Source of the DNA: DASXKD01 sp963734725
GTDB lineage: Bacteria; Actinomycetota; Actinomycetes; Streptosporangiales; Streptosporangiaceae
NCBI GenBank assembly: GCA_963734725.1
Contig: CAVTIX010000022.1
Span: 62,001 to 126,000, forward strand
Direction of reading: 5' to 3'
Length of the DNA: 64,000 nucleotides
Shown: positions 35,521 through 45,680 of the stretch, in pieces
Position numbering within the stretch: the stretch's first letter is position 1
How the letters are laid out: the number at the start of each line of letters is the position of its first letter
Translations under genes and position numbers: made by a program
The notes under the pieces: generated by a model
Database searches by the model: none
What the model was told of the DNA's origin: nothing
Seen by the model: the letters and a program-made list of their open reading frames with translations, nothing else

Positions 35521-37995
35521 TCAGCCCCCGGTGACCGTGGTCACCTGGAGGTTCGGGTCGGCGGCGATCTGCGACGGGCAGAACCGGTCCGGCAGGAACC
35601 GCTTCTTGCTGAACAGCTTCGTCTGGTCGGCGAAGTGCGGGGACGCCGGGTTGGACGACTCGGAGTAGGTGAGGATCGTGGACCCGACCGGGCAGGCGCC
35701 GTGCCTGGGCCAGGTCACCACCTGAATGAACGACGAGCCGTCGTCCGGCGCGGTCAGCGAGTCACCCGGCTCGTCGTGCACGTAGACCGCGTTGTAGATC
35801 CCGTCCGGGTCACCGGGGCCGCCGGGGATCGTGATGTGGCTGCCGTGATCGCTGACGAACTGGACCGCGCCGAGCGTCGTGTCGATCGGCACGTGCGCCT
35901 TGCGCAGCGCCTTGATCGCGTCACCGAGCGCGTCCCGCACGCTCGGGATGGCGGTGTTCAGCCCGAACGGGGTGGTCACCGGGTGCGCCAGTTCGAACGG
36001 GTGGGAGAACGGCGACGGCGGGGGGAAGAACGGCGACGGCGACGCGTTGACGAAGGCCCAGAACTCGCCGAACAAGACCGCGCCGCGCTGGTCGGCGTTC
36101 CACCGCATGTTCCAGTGGGCCAGCGTGGTGCAGGCGTCGCCGAGGCGCACCCTGCCACCGCTGGTGGTGGGCGCGGTGCCGCCCGCCGCCTGGAACTTGC
36201 GGCACAGCTGCACCAGGGCCGGCAGGGTGAGCTGCGCCGCGTAGTCGATGCCGGACAGGTCCAGGTGCTGCATGGCGGCCAGGGTGAAGCCGGGCGGGCC
36301 CTGCCCGTCGGTACCGTTGATCCGCGCCTGCACCTCGAGCAGCCCGATCCTGGTCCGCAGCGTCCGCGCCGTCTTCTCGAAACCGATGATCCGGGCGAAC
36401 CCGGTCAGCGGATGGTGCGGGTTGGACAGCCAGTAGCTGTCGTTGGAGTTCGTGACGTAGTCGTTGCGCAGCAGGTACGGCTCGTGCTTTGGGCCGAGGA
36501 TGCCGGGCACCGCGGCATCGGAGTCGTTGCCCCAATCGCAGGCGGTCTTGGCGCCATCCAGGATCGGTAGCCCCAGCGCGGCGAACGTGATCTTGCCCAG
36601 CCCTGCGTCGCAGGCGTTCGCCTCGGCGTTGGTCACGTGCGGGATGGCGCCGATGTCGGCGTACAGGGCCAGGCCTTGCCGGTCGGTCACGATCGTGTTC
36701 ACCCAGGGGATGCCCTGATACTTCTGCAGGATCGACAGCACCTGCTGGGTGGAGGTCGCCCGGTCGATGCCGAACCAGGTGTTGACCGCCCGGGCGAGGT
36801 TGCCGTAGTTGACGTCGGCGAAGGCGTACCCGTGCTTGGTGCCCCAGCGGAGCGAGATGCCGGCGAGGTTGTTGAACATCGGGCCGTAACGGGTCCACCA
36901 GAACGTGTGGTGCACCGGGGCCAGGCTGCCGTCGGGCTGCCTGGCCATGATCGTGACCTTCCGCGGGGTCATCGCCACGGCCTTGCCGTCTTGCAGGTAC
37001 TCCGTCGGGTGCCCGGGCACCAGGGTGAGCTGGAACGGGGTGAACCGGAACGCGGTCGACACGGTGTGGCTCCAGGCCACCGACGCGTTGTGCCCGATGA
37101 GGATCAGCGGCACGCCGTACAGCGAGGCCCCGGTGACGTTGATCTTGCCGGGGATGGTGAGCTGCGCCTGGTAGAAGCGCTCCGGGCCGATCCACGGGAA
37201 GTGCGGGTTGCCGAGCAGCAGGCCGCGGTGGTTCCTGGTGCCCGCGGCGCCGATCGCGACCGCGTTGCTCCCCATGGTGTGGAACTGTGCCCGTAGCGCG
37301 GCGACCAGCGCGTGCCCGGTCCGGGCCGTGCTGGCGGCGGACGGCGCCGCGGCGGCCTGCCCGGCCTTCGGCGGCGCCGCCCCGGAGATGCCCTGGATCA
37401 CCGCGTCGCTGCTGCCCAGCAGCATGAGCTGGTAGAAGCGCATATAGCTGTCCAGCAGGGTGATCGGCTTCACCCACGCCTGGCCGCGGCAGGTCGGGTC
37501 GGGCACCCCTGCCGCGCCTCCGACGTGCGCGAGGTAGGCGTTGTAGCCCTTGGTGTACCCGGCCTCCACCTGCTTCTCGGCGGGGCTGAGCGCCTGCGCC
37601 AGGTGCTGCACCACGCCGGAGTCGATGATCTGCTGGAAGAACAGGTCGGAGTCCAGGTTGCTGACCACGACCCCGTTGCCGCGCTGGATGTCCACGCCGG
37701 TCGGCCCGAAGTACCGGGAGCGCTGGGCCTCGACCGTCACGTAGTCGTTCGCCATCGTGCACAGGTTGTCCTTGGCAAACGCGTACCCGTAGCCGAACCC
37801 GAGGCTGGCCCAGTTGTGGGCGAGGATGTGCGGGATCCCGCCGGTGGTGTAACGGATCTGGGCCGACAGCCGCCCCGCGGCAGGCCCGGACGAGCGGCTG
37901 TGCCCAGGGGCCGGCCTGCCCGCCAGCGCGGGGGGAGCGGCGATCGCCACCAGGGCAGCCGCCGTTGCCAGGACCGTTGCAGCACGTAGCCTCAT
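35521..37995 (-). CDS. Secreted penicillin acylase family protein (Ntn-hydrolase; AHL/aculeacin acylase-like)
   Basis: An 824-aa precursor with a clear signal peptide (MRLRAATVLATAAALVAIAA...PALAG). It is an Ntn-hydrolase of the penicillin amidase family: a spacer peptide ends before Ser243 in FHTMGSNAVAIGAAGTRNHR, the nucleophile that becomes the beta-chain N-terminus after self-cleavage. LLGNPHFPWIGPERFYQAQL and GVPLILIGHNASVAWSHTVS are family motifs. Domain order is closest to the aculeacin A/PvdQ-type group, which cleaves long acyl amides, but substrate cannot be assigned. ATG 37995 follows GGAGGAG. It is divergent from glyS. Confidence 0.9.
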   Translation of the reverse strand: MRLRAATVLATAAALVAIAAPPALAGRPAPGHSRSSGPAAGRLSAQIRYTTGGIPHILAHNWASLGFGYGYAFAKDNLCTMANDYVTVEAQRSRYFGPTGVDIQRGNGVVVSNLDSDLFFQQIIDSGVVQHLAQALSPAEKQVEAGYTKGYNAYLAHVGGAAGVPDPTCRGQAWVKPITLLDSYMRFYQLMLLGSSDAVIQGISGAAPPKAGQAAAAPSAASTARTGHALVAALRAQFHTMGSNAVAIGAAGTRNHRGLLLGNPHFPWIGPERFYQAQLTIPGKINVTGASLYGVPLILIGHNASVAWSHTVSTAFRFTPFQLTLVPGHPTEYLQDGKAVAMTPRKVTIMARQPDGSLAPVHHTFWWTRYGPMFNNLAGISLRWGTKHGYAFADVNYGNLARAVNTWFGIDRATSTQQVLSILQKYQGIPWVNTIVTDRQGLALYADIGAIPHVTNAEANACDAGLGKITFAALGLPILDGAKTACDWGNDSDAAVPGILGPKHEPYLLRNDYVTNSNDSYWLSNPHHPLTGFARIIGFEKTARTLRTRIGLLEVQARINGTDGQGPPGFTLAAMQHLDLSGIDYAAQLTLPALVQLCRKFQAAGGTAPTTSGGRVRLGDACTTLAHWNMRWNADQRGAVLFGEFWAFVNASPSPFFPPPSPFSHPFELAHPVTTPFGLNTAIPSVRDALGDAIKALRKAHVPIDTTLGAVQFVSDHGSHITIPGGPGDPDGIYNAVYVHDEPGDSLTAPDDGSSFIQVVTWPRHGACPVGSTILTYSESSNPASPHFADQTKLFSKKRFLPDRFCPSQIAADPNLQVTTVTGG

Positions 37996-38219
37996 TACGG
38001 CTCCTCCGTCGTGATATGCGCAAAACTGGGCACACCGGCTGGTTCCGTAAATTACGCCAGCAACCCGCGCCGTGTCGCGCCGGCTCCCCGGTGCGCCAGG
38101 CCCGCGCGCTGTCACCGAGCGCCACGCCCAGTCACCCGGCACCGCTAAGCTGTGCTGACACCCGCTTGTTCCCGGGATCAACCACGCCCGCCGACCGCCA
38201 GCCGGATGGAGTTCACGCT
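37996..38219. other. Divergent promoter region acylase/glyS
   Basis: A 224-bp region. TAAGCTGTGCTGACA near 38145 includes a plausible -10-like TAAGCT for glyS. No T-box features (AGGGTGGNACCGCG) are visible. Confidence 0.45.
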
Positions 38220-39608
<1,389 letters not shown>

Positions 39609-39657
39609 CGGGTCCGCACGGTTCGCTGGCCCTCGGCTGGCCAGGCGGGGCCGGTCT

Positions 39658-39719
39658 GGACGGAGCGGGCAGCGGGCGGCCGGCTCAAAACGCCTTGCCG
39701 CCCGTACCCGCCTCCGTCC
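39658..39719. terminator. Bidirectional hairpin between glyS and oxidoreductase
   Basis: GGACGGAGCGGGCAGCGGGC...GCCCGTACCCGCCTCCGTCC: an imperfect stem of about 22 bp around a loop containing CTCAAAACG. It lies between two convergent genes. Confidence 0.7.
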
Positions 39720-39759
39720 CTATCGCCGTAAGGGCGGGCCAGGTCAGCGTGTTGAGGGG

Positions 39760-40569
39760 TTACGGCTCGGGGTGGGTGCGTTCGGTCGAGGTGGTCCGGG
39801 GGTAGCGGCGGAAGATTTCGGCGGCGGCTTGGTGGAAGCCGTCCGGGAGGCCAGCGGCGGCCATGCTCGCGGCGATTTCCTCCATCTCGGCGACCCAGCG
39901 CCAGCCTTTTGCCTCAGCCGCCTTCGCCGAGCCTTGTGCCCGCTTTTCAAGGGAAGGTTGGGACAGGGACCATTCCGAGAGCAGGGTGTCCTCGACGCCC
40001 TCCTCGCGGGCGAGTTCGCGGATCGCGAGGATCAGCGCGGCGGTGCCCTTGGTCCAGGCGCCGTAGGCCATCTTGACCGCCGAGGCGGCCGTGAGCGCTG
40101 GCCCGGCGATCCTTGTGTCCAGGTCCGTGCCCGCGAACAGGGCGTGCACCTGCCCGGCGTCCGGGCCGGACAGGTAGAGGCGGGTGGTCCCGGGCTTGAC
40201 CGGGGGCAGGCCGATGATGCCGCCATCCACGTACCGGCCGCCGCTGTCGGTGATCATCTGCGCGACCTCGCGAGCCGTCCCGGGCGAGATCGCGTTGGCG
40301 TCCACGTACAGCCCGCGGAACCCGTGCACCGCCCAGGCCATGTCGGCCGCCGCGTGCGGCGGGCACACCGAGATGATCATCTCGGCATCCGCGGCAACCC
40401 TGGCAACCGTCTCAGCGTCCTTAAGCTCCGCTGCGCTGGCTCGCGCGGCCGTGACAGCGCTGCGCCCTTCGGAAGCCCACAACACCGTGTGTCCCAGACT
40501 CGTCAGACACCGTCCGACGGCGGCGCCCATCTCACCGGGGTGCAGGAGCCCGATCACGTGCGTACTCAC
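39760..40569 (-). CDS. NAD(P)-dependent oxidoreductase (6-phosphogluconate dehydrogenase-like, DUF1932)
   Basis: A 269-aa beta-hydroxyacid-dehydrogenase-like protein. The Rossmann start is IGLLHPGEMGAAVGRCLTSL (GxxHPGEMG, as in DUF1932 proteins). VDANAISPGTAREVAQMI and VDGGIIGLPPVKPGTTRLYL are the substrate-side motifs. The C-terminal DUF1932 domain includes ALTAASAVKMAYGAWTKGTA, with the conserved Lys. Substrate unknown. The GTG start at 40569 lies in a 24-bp inverted repeat (GATCACGTG-N6-CACGTGATC). Confidence 0.87.
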   Translation of the reverse strand: MSTHVIGLLHPGEMGAAVGRCLTSLGHTVLWASEGRSAVTAARASAAELKDAETVARVAADAEMIISVCPPHAAADMAWAVHGFRGLYVDANAISPGTAREVAQMITDSGGRYVDGGIIGLPPVKPGTTRLYLSGPDAGQVHALFAGTDLDTRIAGPALTAASAVKMAYGAWTKGTAALILAIRELAREEGVEDTLLSEWSLSQPSLEKRAQGSAKAAEAKGWRWVAEMEEIAASMAAAGLPDGFHQAAAEIFRRYPRTTSTERTHPEP

Positions 40570-40575
40570 GTGATC
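40552..40575 (-). promoter_or_regulatory. Perfect inverted repeat over the oxidoreductase start codon
   Basis: GATCACGTG, six bases, CACGTGATC. Nine-base perfect arms overlap the GTG start and first codons. Possible operator or translational hairpin; may also be chance, since one arm is coding. Confidence 0.45.
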
Positions 40576-40603
40576 AAGTGTGGCGCAGCGCAGTAACCAC
40601 TGG

Positions 40604-40664
40604 CCGGACGGGCGGGCATTGAGCGGCAGGCGTTTAGCCAGCCGCTCAATGCGCGCCCGTCCGG
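40604..40664 (-). terminator. Long hairpin downstream of the sigma-partner gene
   Basis: CCGGACGGGCGGGCATTGAG then CGGC, a 13-base loop, GCCGCTCAATGCGCGCCCGT then CCGG: about 24-bp stem with one mismatch. It lies just past the 3' end of the minus-strand gene 40700-41977. No T-tract. Confidence 0.7.
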
Positions 40665-40699
40665 TGATCAGCGGGGTAGGCCGCGACCCCAGGCTGGCG

Positions 40700-41977
40700 C
40701 TACCACGCGACCTGCTGGAATGTGTCAGCGCCGTGGGGGATAGGGGTGAACTTGTTCCCGGACAGGACGCCCAGAATGTTGCTCGGCCCGTTCTGGGTCT
40801 TCTTGCCCCGGGGGTCGGAGATGACCAGGGCGCTGCCGTCCGAGTTCGTATAGAGGACTTCTTGCCAGCCGATGCCGGGCGAGAACTTGTCCTGCGAGAG
40901 CACGGGCTTGCCGGTGCGGACGGAGAACTCGGTGATCTCTTCGTAGCCGTTGCGGGAGCGTTGCCGTGGGCTGAACGTGGTGGCCGTGACGATCTTCGTG
41001 CCGTCCGGGGCGAGGAGCGTGTTGCCGGGGAAGAAGGTGAGGATCCCGGGCCGCTGCGCGAACGTCAGGATCATCTTGGCCGCGGTGAGGCTGGTGCCCG
41101 GGGCGGTGGTGTCGAGGATGCGGACGTGGGCGGTCTCGTTGTAGTGGCCGCCCCATTCCTGGAACGCGAGATAACGGCCGTCCGCGGACCAGGAGAAGAT
41201 CTGGCCCATGGGCTTCCAGTTGCCGACCCACCCGGGCCCTGGCCAGGTCCAGGTCCGGATGGCGCCTGTGGCCAGCGTGATGATCTGGATGGTCTTGCGG
41301 AAGTCCAGGGCGAGCCTGGTGCCATCGGGGGAGATTCCCACCCCGCCGATATCCGAGGAATGGATCTTTTCCGGGACGGCCAGCCTGGTGAGCTGGGTGG
41401 TGCCGGTGGCCGGGTGGAAGGTCAGCCGGAAGAACACGGTGGGCGTGCTGTTGTCCCGGTTCTGGGCGGGCATACCGGCCTGCCCGGAGGAGATGTTCCA
41501 CCAGCGCTGGGCGGCGAGCACGAACGTGCGGTCGTCCGCGGCGCCGCTCACCCAGGTGAAGATCTTGTAGGGCCGCGGCGGGCGGACTGTCGTCAGGACG
41601 CGCCCGGTGACGGTCGAGCGTACCGTCGCGGTCCGGCTATAGATCAGGGCGTCCGCTCGCAGCTCGACGAAGTACGGCGGCACCTTATGCAGAGCCGACC
41701 GGGGGCCGATGGGGGAACCGTTCCACCGTGGCGCCGCGGCCGGGCCGGTGCTCTGGAGGTGGCCGTGGAATATGCCGGAGATGGGCAGTGAGGCGGCGAC
41801 CACGACGGCGACCGCCGCCGCGGCGGCCAACGGGGTGAGCCCCGCCATCCACCGGCGCGGGAGCCGGGGCAGGGTGACCCGGCGCTGCGCGCCGCGCGGG
41901 CGCAGCGGGGGAACGCTGTCCGGGCTGATCTCTTCGCCGGTGTCCCGCAGCGCGGCGGCCAGCCTGTCTTCGATCAT
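40700..41977 (-). CDS. Membrane-anchored beta-propeller-like protein, sigma-factor partner
   Basis: A 425-aa protein encoded downstream of an ECF sigma gene. N-terminal about 50 residues are cytoplasmic (MIEDRLAAALRDTGEEISPD), one transmembrane helix follows (AGLTPLAAAAAVAVVVAASL, about 48-70), then a large extracytoplasmic domain with WD40/TolB-like repeats such as GVGISPDGTRLALDF, FSWSADGRYLAFQEW and TNSDGSALVISDP. This sigma plus TM-propeller layout is common in actinomycetes; the protein probably regulates or senses for the sigma factor. ATG 41977 is five bases from GGGAGG; ATG 41980 is directly before it. A 48-codon repeat ORF lies between it and the sigma gene. Confidence 0.85.
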   Translation of the reverse strand: MIEDRLAAALRDTGEEISPDSVPPLRPRGAQRRVTLPRLPRRWMAGLTPLAAAAAVAVVVAASLPISGIFHGHLQSTGPAAAPRWNGSPIGPRSALHKVPPYFVELRADALIYSRTATVRSTVTGRVLTTVRPPRPYKIFTWVSGAADDRTFVLAAQRWWNISSGQAGMPAQNRDNSTPTVFFRLTFHPATGTTQLTRLAVPEKIHSSDIGGVGISPDGTRLALDFRKTIQIITLATGAIRTWTWPGPGWVGNWKPMGQIFSWSADGRYLAFQEWGGHYNETAHVRILDTTAPGTSLTAAKMILTFAQRPGILTFFPGNTLLAPDGTKIVTATTFSPRQRSRNGYEEITEFSVRTGKPVLSQDKFSPGIGWQEVLYTNSDGSALVISDPRGKKTQNGPSNILGVLSGNKFTPIPHGADTFQQVAW

Positions 41978-42123
41978 CATTGCCTCCCTCGCGGGCGCTT
42001 CGCTGGCTTCGGGAGGCTGGTCCTCGCCGCCGGGACACCGCAACGGCGCCGGGGCGCCTTATGCGGCGTTCGGCCCGGCGGCTGCGGCGTGACGCTGCCC
42101 GAGGGCGAAAGAATTCTGGTCAT
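41977..42123 (-). CDS. Small PQPPGRTPH-family ORF between sigma and partner genes (repeat R3)
   Basis: A 48-codon frame. Its ATG overlaps the sigma stop (ATGA) and its own TGA overlaps the ATG of the downstream gene (ATGATG), so it exactly fills the junction. It begins MTRILSPSGSVTPQPPGRTP and ends KRPRGRQ. The DNA is copy R3 of the repeat family at 14523 and 34102, in the same orientation relative to the operon. Coupling at both ends argues for translation, but no function or structure can be assigned; very basic and proline-rich. Confidence 0.5.
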   Translation of the reverse strand: MTRILSPSGSVTPQPPGRTPHKAPRRRCGVPAARTSLPKPAKRPRGRQ

Positions 42124-42686
42124 GACTGCTCCTGAAGCATGCGGCCGAGGGATTCCAGTCCCCGGTGGATGGCCGACCTGACGCTGCCCGGGCCGATGCC
42201 CATGGTGGCGGCGCTCTCCTCGGCGGAAAGGTCGAGATAGAAGCGGAGCACGAGCGCCTCGCGCTGCCGTGGCGGGAGGCGCCGCAATGCCCGCAGGACC
42301 TGCTGGCGCTCCTCGAGGGTGATCGCGGCGGCCTCCGCCGAGATCCCGGGTGGCGGCGCGGGCTGCTGGCCGTCCGCCCGGCCGCGGGCCCGTGACTGGC
42401 GGCGGAGCACCGTCCGGCACCCGTTGAGCACCGACGATCGCACGTAGGCGATCGCGCTCCCGGTGTCCGCCAGCGTGGACCAGCGCCGGTACAGCCCGCA
42501 GAAGGCCTCTTGCACGACGTCCTCAGCGCTCGCCTGGTCGCCGAGCATGATGTGCGCCAGCCGGATCATGCCGAGGGCGTGCGCCTGGTACAGCTCGGTC
42601 ACCTCCCGCTCGGCGGGGGTGACGGGCAGTCCGGCGGGCCCGGCCGCCACGGCGGATGATCCTTGCGGAGGAGGGCTCATACTCAT
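42120..42686 (-). CDS. ECF RNA polymerase sigma factor (SigE family), second copy
   Basis: A SigE-type ECF sigma factor of about 188 aa, paralogous to the one at 20130. Region 2: LYQAHALGMIRLAHIMLGDQ and AEDVVQEAFCGLYRRWSTL. Region 4: LRRLPPRQREALVLRFYLDL then SAEESAATMGIGPGSVRSAI. ATG 42686 or 42680 is likely; an open frame continues to ATG 42731. It heads an operon with a small repeat ORF and a membrane-anchored propeller protein. It is divergent from ppdK across about 300 bp. Confidence 0.9.
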   Translation of the reverse strand: MSMSPPPQGSSAVAAGPAGLPVTPAEREVTELYQAHALGMIRLAHIMLGDQASAEDVVQEAFCGLYRRWSTLADTGSAIAYVRSSVLNGCRTVLRRQSRARGRADGQQPAPPPGISAEAAAITLEERQQVLRALRRLPPRQREALVLRFYLDLSAEESAATMGIGPGSVRSAIHRGLESLGRMLQEQS

Positions 42687-42986
42687 GAGACGCACGCCGC
42701 CGCGTTCCGCTGCTTCGCCTGGAGAAATCATCGGCCGGTCCGGTATGCGCTGGTGATCGTCTCCGTGACGGTACCCCCGGCTGCGTCGGCGGCGCTTTCG
42801 GCGTCAGGCACGTTACAGGGACGTCGGCGCCGCCCATTCGCTGCTCCGCCCGGGCGGCGCGCATGGAGGGCGCGACTCTCGGTAGAGTCCTGATAACAGG
42901 GTCGTGAGGCCGCATGTAAATGGCCGCCCCGGTAGCTACCCCCCTCAACGCGCCGGGCGGCGGCGCGGGCACAAGGAGATCGTGCA
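42687..42986. other. Divergent promoter region sigma/ppdK
   Basis: About 300 bp. GGTAGAGTCCTGATAAC near 42880-42895 includes TAGAGT, a possible -10 for ppdK. The remaining sequence is GC-rich with no supported gene. Confidence 0.45.
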
Positions 42987-45680
42987 GTGGCGAAGCTCGT
43001 CTACGCATTCAGCGAAGGCAACAAGGACCTGAAGGACCTGCTCGGCGGCAAGGGCGCCAACCTCGCCGAGATGACCAACATCGGCCTGCCCGTGCCCCCT
43101 GGTTTCACCATTACCACTGAGGCGTGCCGTTATTTCCTGGAGCACGGCGCCGTACCGGACGGGCTCGCCGCGGAGGTGGACGAGCACCTGCGCCGGATGG
43201 AGCAGGCCATGGGCCGGCAACTCGGCGACCCCGCCGACCCGCTGCTGGTCAGCGTCCGGTCCGGCGCGAAGTTCTCGATGCCCGGGATGATGGACACCGT
43301 CCTGAACATCGGCATCACCGACGAGTCCGTGACCGGGCTGGCCAAGCAGTCCGGGAACGAGCGATTTGCCTGGGACGCCTACCGGCGGCTGGTCCAGATG
43401 TTCGGCAAGACCGTGCTCGGCATCGACGGCGACGCGTTCGAGGACGCGCTCGACGAGGCGAAGCACGCGAAGGGCACCAGAAGCGACCTCGACCTGGACG
43501 CCGGGGACCTGAGCCAGCTCACCGAACGCTTCAAGGAGATCGTCCGCGAGCGCACAGGGCGTGAGTTCCCCCAAAATCCTCACGAGCAGATGGACCTCGC
43601 CATCCAGGCGGTGTTCAACTCGTGGAACTCCGGCCGCGCCGTGCTCTACCGCCGGCAGGAGCGGATCCCCGCCGACCTCGGCACCGCCGTCAACGTGGTG
43701 GCGATGGTGTTCGGCAACCTCGGCGCCGACTCGGGCACCGGGGTCGCGTTCACCCGCGACCCGGGCACCGGGCAGCAGGGCATCTACGGCGACTACCTGC
43801 AGAACGCCCAGGGCGAGGACGTGGTGGCCGGGATCCGCAACACCGTCCCGCTGCAGGACCTGGAGCGCATCGACCCCGCGTCGTACCGGCAGCTGCTGGG
43901 CATCATGGAGACCCTGGAGAACCACTACCGGGACCTGTGCGACATCGAGTTCACCATCGAGCGAGGCAAGCTCTGGATGCTGCAGACCCGGGTGGGCAAG
44001 CGCACCGCGGCGGCCGCGTTCCGCATCGCGACCCAGTTCGTGGACCAGGGCCTGATCAGCATGGACGAGGCGGTCACCCGGGTCACCGGGGACCAGCTCG
44101 CCCAGCTCATGTTCCCCCGCTTCGACCTTGGCGGTGCCCCCAAGAAGATCACCACCGGGGTCAGCGCGTCACCCGGCGCCGCCGTCGGCAAGGCCGTGTT
44201 CGACTCCGCCCGGGCCGTCGAGCAGGCCGACGCGGGCGAGGACGTCATTCTGGTCCGCCGGGAGACCAATCCCGACGACCTGCACGGCATGATCGCCGCG
44301 CGCGGCATCTTGACCAGCCGCGGCGGCAAGACCAGCCACGCTGCGGTGGTCGCCCGGGGGATGGGCAAGACCTGCGTTTGCGGCACCGACGAGCTCGAGG
44401 TAAACCTGGCGTCCCGCCAGTTCACCGCGCCGGACGGGGTCACCATCCGCGAGGGCGACGTGATCTCCATCGACGGCTCCAGCGGCGCCGTCTACGCCGG
44501 TGAGGTGCCGGTCATGGCCTCGCCGGTGGTCGAGTACTTCGAGGGCAGCCTCGACGGCGAGTCCGACGACCTGGTCGCGGCGGTCGCCCGGATCATGGAG
44601 CACGCCGACGCCACCCGCCGTCTCGGCGTGTACGCCAACGCCGACACCGGCGAGGACTGCGCCCGGGCCCGCCGGTTCGGCGCCGGCGGGGTCGGCCTTG
44701 TCCGCACCGAGCACATGTTCCTCGGCGAGCGCCGGCAGCTCGTGGAGCGGCTGATCCTCGCCGACGACGAGGAAGGCAGGCAGTCCGCGCTGGACGCGCT
44801 CGAACCGCTGCAGCGCGGTGACTTCGTGGAGATCCTCCGGGCCATGGACGGGCTGCCGGTCACCATCAGGCTGATCGACCCGCCGCTGCACGAGTTCCTG
44901 CCCGACCTCACCGACATTTCCGTCAAGGTCGCCCTGGCAGGAGAGGCGGGCGGGGCCAGCGAGAAGGACCGCAAGCTGCTGGATGCGGTGCGCCGCCTGC
45001 ACGAGCAGAACCCGATGCTCGGCCTGCGCGGGGTCCGGCTCGGCCTGGTCATCCCCGGGCTGTTCGCCATGCAGGTGCGGGCCATCGCGCACGCCGCGGC
45101 GGAACTGAGGCAGGCGGGCGGCGACCCCCGGCCGGAGATCATGATCCCGCTGACCGCCTCGGTGCAGGAAATGGAGATCACCCGCGAGGAGACCGCCAAG
45201 GTGCTCGAAGCGGTCGAGGAGGAGACCGGCGTCTCGGTCCACACCCTGATCGGCACGATGATCGAGGTGCCCCGGGCCGCGATGATCGCCGGCGAGATCG
45301 CGCGCAGCGCCGAGTTCTTCTCGTTCGGCACCAACGACCTCACCCAGATGACCTGGGGCTTCTCCCGCGACGACGTGGAGGGCGCGTTCTTCAGCCGGTA
45401 CATCGAGCTCGGCATCTTCGGCGTCTCCCCGTTCGAGACCATCGACACCGAAGGCGTCGGCCGCCTGGTCCGGATCGCGTCGCGGGAGGGCCGCGAGGCA
45501 CGCCCGGAACTGGAGCTCGGCGTGTGCGGCGAGCACGGCGGCGACCCGGATTCCGTCCACTTCTTCCACGAGGTCGGCCTCAACTACGTGTCCTGCTCTC
45601 CCTTCAGGGTGCCGGTGGCCCGCCTGGAAGCCAGCCGGGCGGCGCTCCTGGAGACCGCAGGGGGCAGCGACACGAGGTGA
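42987..45680 (+). CDS. ppdK: Pyruvate, phosphate dikinase
   Basis: Interconverts pyruvate + ATP + Pi and PEP + AMP + PPi; 897 aa, full length. N-terminal nucleotide-binding domain: LLGGKGANLAEMTNIGLPVP PGFT region and SVRSGAKFSMPGMMDTVLNI. The catalytic swivelling-domain His is in GGKTSHAAVVARGMGKTCVC. The C-terminal PEP/pyruvate barrel has GVRLGLVIPGLFAMQVRAI and FSFGTNDLTQMTWGFSRDD. GTG 42987 is preceded by AAGGAGATC. Its stop overlaps the dgt GTG (GTGA). Confidence 0.97.
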   Translation: MAKLVYAFSEGNKDLKDLLGGKGANLAEMTNIGLPVPPGFTITTEACRYFLEHGAVPDGLAAEVDEHLRRMEQAMGRQLGDPADPLLVSVRSGAKFSMPGMMDTVLNIGITDESVTGLAKQSGNERFAWDAYRRLVQMFGKTVLGIDGDAFEDALDEAKHAKGTRSDLDLDAGDLSQLTERFKEIVRERTGREFPQNPHEQMDLAIQAVFNSWNSGRAVLYRRQERIPADLGTAVNVVAMVFGNLGADSGTGVAFTRDPGTGQQGIYGDYLQNAQGEDVVAGIRNTVPLQDLERIDPASYRQLLGIMETLENHYRDLCDIEFTIERGKLWMLQTRVGKRTAAAAFRIATQFVDQGLISMDEAVTRVTGDQLAQLMFPRFDLGGAPKKITTGVSASPGAAVGKAVFDSARAVEQADAGEDVILVRRETNPDDLHGMIAARGILTSRGGKTSHAAVVARGMGKTCVCGTDELEVNLASRQFTAPDGVTIREGDVISIDGSSGAVYAGEVPVMASPVVEYFEGSLDGESDDLVAAVARIMEHADATRRLGVYANADTGEDCARARRFGAGGVGLVRTEHMFLGERRQLVERLILADDEEGRQSALDALEPLQRGDFVEILRAMDGLPVTIRLIDPPLHEFLPDLTDISVKVALAGEAGGASEKDRKLLDAVRRLHEQNPMLGLRGVRLGLVIPGLFAMQVRAIAHAAAELRQAGGDPRPEIMIPLTASVQEMEITREETAKVLEAVEEETGVSVHTLIGTMIEVPRAAMIAGEIARSAEFFSFGTNDLTQMTWGFSRDDVEGAFFSRYIELGIFGVSPFETIDTEGVGRLVRIASREGREARPELELGVCGEHGGDPDSVHFFHEVGLNYVSCSPFRVPVARLEASRAALLETAGGSDTR

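Noticed and set aside
35921..38125. Long minus-strand second frame through the acylase gene
   Set aside because: Arg/Gly/Pro-rich shadow of the acylase reading frame without any conserved motif.
37996..38219. T-box riboswitch before glyS
   Set aside because: No AGGGTGGNACCGCG element, specifier loop or terminator/antiterminator pair.
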